This document shows positions 45,207-52,822 of a stretch of 64,000 nucleotides of DNA, piece by piece. The notes under the pieces were generated by a model. That model saw only the letters and a program-made list of their open reading frames with translations, was not told the DNA's origin and did no database searches. The position numbers and the translations under genes are program-made. Position 1 is the stretch's first letter, and every line of letters starts with the position of its first letter. The stretch is from Agarivorans sp050870875. Lineage in GTDB: Bacteria; Pseudomonadota; Gammaproteobacteria; Enterobacterales; Celerinatantimonadaceae. The stretch is taken from positions 2,852,001 through 2,916,000 of the forward strand of contig NZ_CP194041.2 in the NCBI RefSeq assembly GCF_050870875.2. The letters are read 5' to 3'.

Positions 45207-45951
45207 AACTGTCTCCCATACTTGAAGAAATCAGTGCACTACATTACTCGGATTCGGGGTAAAAAATTGCTCAACACCAGTCTTAAGGCGATTCACAACC
45301 TCTACTTTGCTTACCGTAAATCAGTATCTGATATGCACTTTAAATACAGCATCAGTAAAGCGCTTCATTGCCATTGGGCTAAATTGATTTTATTCGCGTG
45401 GCAAGCCCCTACATTCTCAAACAATTCACATAAAACTGGCGAATTGTTACTAAAATATGAATTGCATCGTAAGTTAAGCCTACATTACCCCACTCGGCAA
45501 GATTCAAAAAGTCCAGTTCACCGCGATGTGATGCGCTTATCGCTTCCACGCAAAATAGAAGTAGAATCAAATGATAATGTGAAATATACAAGGACAACAA
45601 CAGCGCCCAAAAAAACACGAAATGTAAAACAAGGAGGGAGAAACCAAGCCTTTCGATAAAATAATATCAGTTTGGGTTCACGATTTTTTTAAACACACTG
45701 CTAACAATTATGACATTTATTGTCGCAAGCTAAAGGCATCTAGCGCTTCGGCGGACCCAAAATATCCTCAATGAAATAAGTTTACCTCGCCTAAGCCGAT
45801 CATATTCAAGGATTCATATATAAAAAGAGCGACTAACAAACTTAGCAGCTCAATCAATAAAGTAAGGGAGCCGGAGCAGCTAACGATTGAAGGAGATATC
45901 TGGTATCACTGTCGCTCCGCTCCCCAAAGACCTAAGCCTAATACAAACGGC
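45207..45951. other. Intergenic region without a convincing gene
   Basis: 745 bases between a chemoreceptor (minus) and an MBL-fold gene (minus). A basic 145-residue frame at 45222-45659 starts with TTG, has no ribosome site and looks like non-coding sequence. GGGAGC-C-GGAGC (45866-45876) and GCTCC-GCTCCC (45914-45924) form a long-range hairpin downstream of the MBL gene that could terminate it. Confidence 0.5.
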
Positions 45952-46848
45952 TTAGCCCCACTTCATTTCGCCCATGGCCACTTTTGCACCAATTTGTAGG
46001 GCTACGCCCATTCCAGCATTCGGGTAACGTTTCGTCATGGCTTTGATAAGCTGTTCGCTATTCGTAGCTTTAGCGAGTTCTTCTTCAAAAGCCAATAAAT
46101 AGTCTCGAGTATAACGAATAGCACTGGCGTCAGTCGGTGCATCGGGACTCATGTGCCCAGCAATCACCATCTTAGGTTCACGCTCAAGCATGGCATTCAG
46201 ATTGTTGATCCAGGCTTCACGCCCCGCTGCACCAGCGGTATCAGCGGTCCATACATGCACCCCTGAAAATACCATCACACCACCCAAAATAGCTCGACTT
46301 GAAGGCTCCCACAAGTAACGACGGTTGGCTAAACCCTCTGCGTTGACGATATCCAAGTGATGCGATTCGATACGAAGAGAAGACTCATCATAGGCTTCTG
46401 GTAGCACAATATCGTCCATGGTTTGTGGACCATTCGCTTGAAGTTGAGGCCCCCAAATAGCGAGTTTTTTCTTCACATTAGCTTTAATTGCCTCAATCGT
46501 TGCCGATGCAGCAATCACCCGTACATCAGGAAATGCCGCTTTTATCGGCGCGAGACTGAAATAATAATCGGGATCGCTTTGACTCACATAAATAGTGGTT
46601 AAGGTCTTACCCGAAGCATTAATAGCAGCCACTAAAGCCTGACCGTCGGGGTAAGTAAAACCACCGTCAATCAACAGCGCGTCATGTTCGCCGCTAAGCA
46701 ATACTGGAGCGCGATAAAAGCCGTGTTCTCCAGCTGGAAAATGCTGCACCTTCAATGTAGACTCTGCCGCAAATGCAGCACCGTTGATACTAGACACAGC
46801 AACGATGCCAGCCGCGATAAACTTCATGAAATTATTTTTAATAGACAT
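45952..46848 (-). CDS. MBL-fold protein with degenerate metal site (exported)
   Basis: A 298-residue metallo-beta-lactamase-fold protein with a signal ending NGAAFAA. LLSGEHDALLIDGGFTYPDGQALVAAI and the later VIAGHMSPDAPTDASAI are normal family segments. At the main metal motif, where relatives usually read HxDPDH, this protein has YVSQSDPDYYF, so both His ligands are replaced (Q and Y). It may have lost zinc hydrolase activity or use another mechanism. It is divergent from a LysR gene and sits after the broken DsbA-family gene on the same strand. Confidence 0.85.
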   Translation of the reverse strand: MSIKNNFMKFIAAGIVAVSSINGAAFAAESTLKVQHFPAGEHGFYRAPVLLSGEHDALLIDGGFTYPDGQALVAAINASGKTLTTIYVSQSDPDYYFSLAPIKAAFPDVRVIAASATIEAIKANVKKKLAIWGPQLQANGPQTMDDIVLPEAYDESSLRIESHHLDIVNAEGLANRRYLWEPSSRAILGGVMVFSGVHVWTADTAGAAGREAWINNLNAMLEREPKMVIAGHMSPDAPTDASAIRYTRDYLLAFEEELAKATNSEQLIKAMTKRYPNAGMGVALQIGAKVAMGEMKWG

Positions 46849-46917
46849 TATCTTTCCTTTTAAATTGTAACTAATCGCACATTAAGAGTGCAGAAATAAA
46901 TAAGCTTAGCTAGCGCT

Positions 46918-47554
46918 TTAAAGCGCTTTAAGCTGACGCAATAAAGCTTGTGAGTCGGCATAAAAATCTGCGGTAGATAATTGCACACGACGTCCCTTAG
47001 ACTCAGCAATCAAACTTGGCACTCCACGGGCAGCGAACTCTTGCATTAAATTTTGAGCCTGCTCGAGGCGCTGTTGATTCGCTTTGTGCAACTCAGGGCT
47101 GTCTAATAATGCAACTGCATCGCTAAGTTCTAAGGTGTGTAAGGCCTGCTCCAAGGTCGCTCGGTCAGTGACATTGCGGCCTTCCACATAGCGAAGTTTC
47201 TGAATCGCTTTCAGCATCTCCAGCTCTTTTTCTGGCTGGGTTAAAGCAACCGCCGTCAGCACGATTGTTGGCAAGCTACTGTCAAAACGTTGCTGATGAT
47301 CAGCTAATACACTGTGACGATATTGTTCACTAAAAGGCTGTCCAGTTAGGCTGGCAATACGCTGATCATTTGACCAGGGCAAAAGCTGCAAATTCTTCGT
47401 TCATCGCTCTTGAGCCTGCGCCGGAAAAAAGTCCAGTGGGTAGCAGTTTGATATGAACTTGCTCGCTAGCGTTCGCGAGCGCTGAAAACGCAGGGGAGAT
47501 GCCGTAGCACCAACCGCATAATGGATCGAATAAATAGTTAAGGGTGATGTTCAT
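46918..47554 (-). pseudogene. DsbA-family (thioredoxin-fold) oxidoreductase, frameshifted
   Basis: The N-terminal piece MNITLNYLFDPLCGWCYGIS (47366-47554) has the active-site CGWC. Its frame ends after EEFAAFALVK, while the downstream frame continues WSNDQRIASLTGQPFSEQY to 46918. The two join if one base is removed from the CCC/GGG run at 47377-47379 (GCC-TGG instead of GCCC-TGG). Otherwise the protein (about 211 residues) is complete and well conserved, so this is either a recent mutation, a phase-variable run or a sequencing error. AGGAGA precedes the ATG. Confidence 0.85.
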
Positions 47555-47633
47555 TGTTTATCTCCTCAGTTAAGTGTAGCTACTTTAAACCGAATACATT
47601 GACAGTTAAACGCATTACATATATACATATAGT

Positions 47634-48563
47634 ATGCTAAAGATAAACAATAAGACTGAAACTAACTTAGGTGACCTCGGTAACATGCGTCGCTTAGTCT
47701 ATTTTACCGCTGTGGTAGAGACGGGTTCCTTCACCGCAGCAGCCGAGCGTCTCGGCATCACCAAAGCCGTGGTGAGCCAGCAAGTCGCTAGACTGGAGCA
47801 AGAATTCCGAGTATCGCTATTAGTACGAACCACTCGCTCAGTTAAAGTCACAGATGTAGGACAAACCTTTTACCAACGCTGCGTATTAATTTTGCGTGAA
47901 GCGGAAGAGGCCTTCGACGAATTAACCGACACCGTACTTGAACCTTCAGGGACCTTGCGGATCGCCGCACCTTTCGATTACGGGATCGGCATTATCGTCC
48001 CCACCATTGCTGCATTCACCCGACACTATCCAAACTGCAGAGTAGATGCCGCCTTAAGCGATCAAACTGTCGACATCATGTCTGGACAGGTTGAACTGGC
48101 AATCCGCGTTGGTTGGCTTAGCGAAGATAACCTGCCCGTAAGACGAATTGGCGAATTTCAACAATTTTTAGTGGTATCCAAGTCGCTGCATGCTCAATTA
48201 CCAGAACCGCTGAACCTAAAAGATCTAAGCCAATTACCTTTCATCGCCAACACCGCATTAAATAATCCTTTACGCTGGAATTTTTTATCCGATGATGGTG
48301 AGCAGCAGAGTATTGAGATGCAAGCTTCGATCTACTTAGATGCCACGCTCGCAGTACGAGAAGCAGTACTTGCCGATGCTGGCATCTCCGTATTACCTGA
48401 TTATGCGATTGCCGACGATCTTGCCGCCGGCCGATTAATCAAACTTCTGCCACAATGGCAGCTACCGAGCGGCGATATTCATGTGGTCTTCCCTTCGGCC
48501 CGCTTTCGCCCAGCGAAAGTAAGAGCTTTTGTCGACCTCTTAATCGAAAAGATAAATGGATGA
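47634..48563 (+). CDS. LysR-family transcriptional regulator
   Basis: A 309-residue regulator. Its helix-turn-helix is LVYFTAVVETGSFTAAAERLGITKAVVSQQVARLEQEF, followed by RTTRSVKVTDVGQTFYQRC and an effector domain. The start is uncertain. ATG 47634 has no ribosome site, whereas ATG 47685 (MRRLVYF) has AGGTGA ten bases upstream and would give 292 residues. It is divergent from the DsbA-family and MBL genes and is the natural candidate to control them. A near-palindrome around the ATATATACATATAGTAT sequence lies in the divergent promoter. Confidence 0.9.
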   Translation: MLKINNKTETNLGDLGNMRRLVYFTAVVETGSFTAAAERLGITKAVVSQQVARLEQEFRVSLLVRTTRSVKVTDVGQTFYQRCVLILREAEEAFDELTDTVLEPSGTLRIAAPFDYGIGIIVPTIAAFTRHYPNCRVDAALSDQTVDIMSGQVELAIRVGWLSEDNLPVRRIGEFQQFLVVSKSLHAQLPEPLNLKDLSQLPFIANTALNNPLRWNFLSDDGEQQSIEMQASIYLDATLAVREAVLADAGISVLPDYAIADDLAAGRLIKLLPQWQLPSGDIHVVFPSARFRPAKVRAFVDLLIEKING

Positions 48564-48634
48564 GCGCCAACAGGATAAGACTTAGCACCACAGAAGAGTG
48601 CAGCCAACAAGTTCTCAATTGCTAAACCGCCCCC

Positions 48635-50176
48635 TTAAAACGAAGACTTGGCGTCAAAGGCTCGAATTAATCGCTCAAGACTATCCAGCTCAAGAATCAC
48701 TTGCCGAGTCCGGTCTTCTGACAACTCGGAGAGACTACCAGTACCTGAAATAGCCTCTTTCATTCGATGAATATGGTTCACCATTTCATGAGTCACCGTC
48801 GCTTGTTCCGAAAGCGCTTCGGAAGTGCGCGCCGAGCGTTCACCAATTGAATTGATATGAGAGACAATGTCGCTAAAGGCTGAATGGGTTTGCTGCGTTT
48901 GCTCAACGCTTTGATTTGAATAATGCTGCCCTGCTAAAATTTTCTTACCAGTATCTGTTGCTGTGGCTTTCAAACCCTCAATCTTGTTTCTAATATCATC
49001 CACAGAATGAGTGGTTTTCTCCGACAAGGTCCTCACTTCGTCGGCCACCACCGCAAAACCACGACCAGACTCCCCGGCTCTCGCCGCTTCGATTGCAGCA
49101 TTGAGGGCCAGTAAATTGGTTTGCTCAGCAATAGCTTGGATTAAACCTAAGATCCCTTCAACACTATTCACATCTTGGTTTAACTGTTCTAGCGATGAGT
49201 GCGACACCAATAACTCTTGATGTAACTGTTGTGCCGAATCTAAGGTATTATTGACCACCGCTTGTCCATCCAATGCAATCTGCTGAACTTTTTGAGCATA
49301 CACTGAATTCTCTTGGGCGTCGTTAGCCACTTCCTCAATTGCCGACAGCATTTCTTCGGCTGAAGCCGCCATTGCCTCCGTGGCGACCGTTTGCTCGTTG
49401 AGATTCTCTGTGAGACGTTTTCGACTGGCTAATTCGTCACGATTGGCTTCACGAATTTGGCTTGTAGTATCGATTGACCTTGCGGTCACAGCTCTAAGCT
49501 CAGCCCCTTTCATTTTTACCGCTAATTCAATCGCTGACCAGTCATCAAAATGGCCGGTATAAGGGTATTCCATCAAAGCATTGCTATATTGGCGCTGCGC
49601 TAAATCTACAACGGATCGATGGCGACGATGATTCCACCACATGACTGGCAATTGCAGACCCGCAACAATAACTGGCAGCCACCACCAAAGATAGCCTGCC
49701 GCTCCCAGCAACACCGCCACAAATGTAACGCACGCTAAAGCGGAAGAGACTCCCAGCCAACGACGGCGAAAACGCTTATCCTCTCCCTTATTCAAGGCTT
49801 GATAGACAGTTTCAGCACGATGGATCTGCGCATCATCCGGTTCGGTTCGAACCGATTGATACTCGTATACTTTGCCGCTTTTATCAACGATGGGGGTAAC
49901 AAATGCCGACACCCAATAATGACCGCTGCCTTTACAGCGGTTTTTAACCAAGCCCATCCAACTCTGACCCGATTGAATATACTGCCACAACTGAGTAAAT
50001 GCGGCTTTAGGCATGTCTTGATGACGGATCACATTATGCGGTTTCCCTTTCAGTTCCGCGGCTTGGTATCCAGACACTCGGCAAAAATCCTGATTACAAT
50101 AAGTGATGTGGCTATCTGAAGTGGTAGTAGAAATTAAACTGTCTTGTTTGCTATAACGGACCCGCTCATCGCTCAT
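48635..50176 (-). CDS. PAS-domain methyl-accepting protein (Aer-like)
   Basis: A 513-residue receptor without a periplasmic sensor. The N-terminal PAS domain (about 10-120) contains ITYCNQDFCRVSGYQAAELKGKPHNVIRHQDMPKAAF and VKNRCKGSGHYWVSAFVTPI, very like the FAD-binding PAS of Aer. A hydrophobic pair (about 143-183) anchors it. The signalling domain contains AIAEQTNLLALNAAIEAARAGESGRGFAVVADEVRTLSEKT. Aerotaxis or energy taxis is the family-level inference. It is the third chemoreceptor gene in 12.5 kb. Confidence 0.92.
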   Translation of the reverse strand: MSDERVRYSKQDSLISTTTSDSHITYCNQDFCRVSGYQAAELKGKPHNVIRHQDMPKAAFTQLWQYIQSGQSWMGLVKNRCKGSGHYWVSAFVTPIVDKSGKVYEYQSVRTEPDDAQIHRAETVYQALNKGEDKRFRRRWLGVSSALACVTFVAVLLGAAGYLWWWLPVIVAGLQLPVMWWNHRRHRSVVDLAQRQYSNALMEYPYTGHFDDWSAIELAVKMKGAELRAVTARSIDTTSQIREANRDELASRKRLTENLNEQTVATEAMAASAEEMLSAIEEVANDAQENSVYAQKVQQIALDGQAVVNNTLDSAQQLHQELLVSHSSLEQLNQDVNSVEGILGLIQAIAEQTNLLALNAAIEAARAGESGRGFAVVADEVRTLSEKTTHSVDDIRNKIEGLKATATDTGKKILAGQHYSNQSVEQTQQTHSAFSDIVSHINSIGERSARTSEALSEQATVTHEMVNHIHRMKEAISGTGSLSELSEDRTRQVILELDSLERLIRAFDAKSSF

Positions 50177-50683
50177 AGAATTACCCCAAATATGAATAGA
50201 TTAGTCACATATCGAGTGTAGCCCATTGCACCTAATAATTGTCTTTTTAGTTAATATAAACATGCTGCGTGAACTGCTAGTACCTATCGCGCTTATGATA
50301 CTGTCGTTTAGCCAGACTGTTGAGCAAGCAATAAAAACAGGCTTGCTCTGCCGCAACAAATCCAGCAAGTAAATACTCAATAGTCTAGTCCTCCCCCCCA
50401 AAAAATAATCCACCAAACTATTCGTTGGCGCACATCTCAGGGCTTTAATTTTTTGCGCAGTTAGGCCGGCTCGTTCAGCTTTTATCGGACAGTCATCCCA
50501 TAAACTGGCTAAGCGGTCAAAATAAGCACGCCAAAAAAACTCACCTTAAACCAATAACAAAACACTTCGCTAGCAACAAACTCGGATGCAAATCAGATCC
50601 AGACATCAAACTCAGATAACAGCTTAATCCAACGGCCACGCCTCTGCTGTAGGCGGTTAGCATGAACAATGTCATCCCAAATG
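50177..50683. other. Intergenic region without a recognisable gene
   Basis: About 500 bases upstream of the operator region. Only short, unsupported open frames occur. No repeat or RNA gene was recognised. Confidence 0.45.
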
Positions 50684-50726
50684 TTGCATATGCTAAAAAT
50701 AACGAGTATAAATAGCATATGCTAAA
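50684..50726 (+). promoter_or_regulatory. Promoter with two GCATATGCTAAA operator-like repeats
   Basis: TTGCAT (50684-50689) and TATAAA (50707-50712) are spaced by exactly 17 bases. The 12-mer GCATATGCTAAA occurs twice without mismatch, at 50686-50697 (over the -35) and 50715-50726 (over the expected start of transcription). Each contains the palindrome GCATATGC. The layout is that of a repressor-controlled promoter for the operon starting at 50843, with a leader of about 120 bases. The regulator is unknown. Confidence 0.55.
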
Positions 50727-50842
50727 TACAGGCTAGTTTTTTAATACCAAACTGCACTCGATGAGGGCGTAAATGATGAACATTGATATGCCCTGCAAAC
50801 AGCGTTGTGCTGATGTACTTTCATACCTAGGAGTAACACCCA

Positions 50843-51385
50843 ATGATAATTGCCATCCCCATTAATGATGATCGACTCGCACCACACTTCACCAAAGCCG
50901 ACAGTATCTTGTTTGTCAACGAACAGGGGGAACAACTGTCCCGGCACGCTAATCCGGGATTGAACACCAACTGCTCGGGGAAAAAAGACTTACTTATTCT
51001 ACTTCAGCAGCAACAGGCCAACTTAGTGATCGTTCGCAACATTGGCGAACAAATGCTCGGTAAGTTACTCGCTCTATCATTAAACGTATTACAATCACCA
51101 ACCAGTAATAAAACCATTGAGCAGTTAGCTAGCAACGCCAGCCAGTTAATTCCGCTTCAAAATGCCTCTCAAGGACGTCCATCGATCAATCATCTGAAAA
51201 AACAAGCTGAAGGTGGTTGTGGCTGCACCCATGATGAACCTGCAAATTCAAAGCAAGGGCGCTGCTGTGAAGAACGCCATCATCAAGGACATCACCATGA
51301 GCAAAAATCAGGTCGATGTAACGACAACCCAGGCCATGCTCACCCGCAACACCAAAAAGGCCGCGGCCGATGCTGTCACTCTTAG
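50843..51385 (+). CDS. NifX/NifB-like (dinitrogenase FeMo-cofactor family) protein with His/Cys-rich tail
   Basis: A 180-residue cytosolic protein. Residues 1-105 form the small NifX-type RNase H-like fold (MIIAIPINDDRLAPHFTKADSILFV and the later LVIVRNIGEQMLGKLL). Residues 123-180 are a low-complexity tail with seven Cys and ten His (CGC, RCC, RHHQGHHH, HAHPQH, RCCHS). NifX-fold proteins carry Fe-S or FeMo precursors, but no nif genes are in view, so an iron or other metal-handling role is inferred. AGGAGT lies upstream of the ATG. The start of the next ORF overlaps the 3' end. Confidence 0.85.
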   Translation: MIIAIPINDDRLAPHFTKADSILFVNEQGEQLSRHANPGLNTNCSGKKDLLILLQQQQANLVIVRNIGEQMLGKLLALSLNVLQSPTSNKTIEQLASNASQLIPLQNASQGRPSINHLKKQAEGGCGCTHDEPANSKQGRCCEERHHQGHHHEQKSGRCNDNPGHAHPQHQKGRGRCCHS

Positions 51386-51564
51386 CTTATTGCCTCAGCG
51401 CCTTTGTTATCATATTGCTATTTGTTGGGATCATGCTCGGTTTTAAACGAAAAAAACGGGCTAGACTCACCAAACCAATGCTTCACGATCAACGTTTATG
51501 TGGCTGTAAAACTGCCTGTGCTGAACACCTTTATCAAATCGAAGAACCACCCACAGCACCATAA
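51370..51564 (+). CDS. Small Cys-containing membrane protein, NqrM-like
   Basis: A 64-residue protein that overlaps the upstream gene by 16 bases. It has one transmembrane helix (AYCLSAFVIILLFVGIMLGF), a basic KRKKR boundary and a cytosolic tail with LCGCKTACAEH. One helix followed by a C-x-C-x3-C group resembles NqrM (DUF539), which helps insert iron into Na+-NQR. The resemblance is in layout, and true orthology is unproven. Its position after the NifX-like gene suggests a joint role in metal handling. Confidence 0.6.
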   Translation: MLSLLAYCLSAFVIILLFVGIMLGFKRKKRARLTKPMLHDQRLCGCKTACAEHLYQIEEPPTAP

Positions 51565-51613
51565 TTATCGAGCTCCGCAGGCGCGGAGCCCATATCTCAC
51601 GAGACCCCCCCAT

Positions 51614-52048
51614 ATGCAAACTTATCCAAAAGCCATGCAAAGCCATTCGCACTGTATGGTCTGTAGCGACCCCAAGTTCAACCCACACTCTCTTAATTTA
51701 CGCTTTCAACTAGATGCTGAAGGTTGGACCAACAGCCAATTTTCGGTGACCGCTCAACATCAGAGCTATCATGGGTTATTACACGGCGGCATGACCAGTA
51801 CACTACTTGATGCAGCCATGACCCACTGCTTGTTGATGCGCGGCATTAAAGCGCTAACCGCCGAATTAAGCGTACGTTTTATTGCCCCAATTCGGGTGGG
51901 AACAACAGTAACAGTGCAAGCTAAACTACTGAGCCAAAAAAGAGGATTTTATCGACTGGAAGCTTTTATTTGCCAAGGATCACAGCAACTAGCGCGGGCC
52001 TCGGCGAAATTTATTCAAGCTAGCGATGCACTACTCACTAATGACTGA
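51614..52048 (+). CDS. PaaI-type hotdog thioesterase
   Basis: A 144-residue hotdog-fold protein. HCMVCSDPKFNPHSLNLRFQ is a Cys-pair opening found in this subgroup. HGGMTSTLLDAAMTHCLL holds the helix with the conserved HGG and the catalytic Asp region. LTAELSVRFIAPIRVGTTVTVQAKLL is typical of the PaaI family. The ATG at 51614 is the likely start; the same frame extends upstream without support. Acyl-CoA hydrolysis is the family function. It lies 49 bases after the small membrane protein and probably belongs to the same operon. Confidence 0.82.
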   Translation: MQTYPKAMQSHSHCMVCSDPKFNPHSLNLRFQLDAEGWTNSQFSVTAQHQSYHGLLHGGMTSTLLDAAMTHCLLMRGIKALTAELSVRFIAPIRVGTTVTVQAKLLSQKRGFYRLEAFICQGSQQLARASAKFIQASDALLTND

Positions 52049-52137
52049 GCGAAACCTCGGTATCACAGCAAAACAAAATGGCCGATGATTGACAATAAAC
52101 CCAGCAACGGATTGTCAGAAAACATCGAATATTCTGA

Positions 52138-52758
52138 CTATATTACCCGAGGCTTATGTACCAATAAGGCTTCCACAATATATCGCTGCTGGGCTCCACC
52201 ACTTAATTGGTTAAAGGGATAACAAGTAATCAAGGTGAGGCGGTTATCGTCACTTGGTGCCATAAACTGAGTCGCGGATTGATCGACGATCTGAGTATTC
52301 ATCACTTGATAAAGCAAGGTTTCGCCATGACTCGCTTCAATCTGCAACAAATCCCCCTTATTCACCGCAGCTAAATTTGCAAAATGAGTATCTCGATGCC
52401 CAGCGATCACGGTATTGCCCACCTCCCCAATCTTCGCACCACTCAGAACTAAGCCAGGGCCAAAAGCGAGCGTGCGCCCAGATGCCCCCGCCAACACATA
52501 AACGGAATCCACTTGATGCTTAAAATTTATGCTCTCTTGTTTGGTCACGAAGCTAAGCTTACCCACCGGATAAGTATCGGCCCACTGCCAAGGTTTGTGC
52601 GGTTGCTGATCAACTAAAGTATGCTGCCATGCCTGCGCAATCAACAGCTGTGCAAGATAAGCTTTGGCCTGAATATACAAACCGTGGCTCAACACCAGAA
52701 CACCGAATAGAAATAAACTACATGGTAACGGATGTTTGGCTAAGAAACTTAAGATCAT
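52138..52758 (-). CDS. Class GN sortase (proteobacterial dedicated sortase)
   Basis: A 206-residue membrane-anchored transpeptidase. An N-terminal helix (about 12-32) is followed by the sortase barrel with the catalytic H121 (VIAGHRDTHFANL), C179 (TLITCYPF) and R192 (QRYIVEA). This family is found in marine gammaproteobacteria and serves one target, here the adjacent gene. The short spacing of 64 bases and shared strand indicate one operon: pdsO-like gene, target, sortase. Confidence 0.93.
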   Translation of the reverse strand: MILSFLAKHPLPCSLFLFGVLVLSHGLYIQAKAYLAQLLIAQAWQHTLVDQQPHKPWQWADTYPVGKLSFVTKQESINFKHQVDSVYVLAGASGRTLAFGPGLVLSGAKIGEVGNTVIAGHRDTHFANLAAVNKGDLLQIEASHGETLLYQVMNTQIVDQSATQFMAPSDDNRLTLITCYPFNQLSGGAQQRYIVEALLVHKPRVI

Positions 52759-52822
52759 AACTTGCTCCCCATACTGTCAACTCCCTCTAACAAAACCAGC
52801 CAAAGAGAGCTGACTCATTAAG

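Noticed and set aside
45222..45659. Plus-strand frame of 145 residues in a long intergenic gap
   Set aside because: It starts with TTG without a ribosome site, its composition is very basic with no domain or hydrophobic pattern, and it looks like untranslated A/T-rich DNA.
50201..50416. 71-residue minus-strand frame upstream of the PAS chemoreceptor
   Set aside because: No ribosome site, no motif, and it lies in the promoter region of the chemoreceptor gene.
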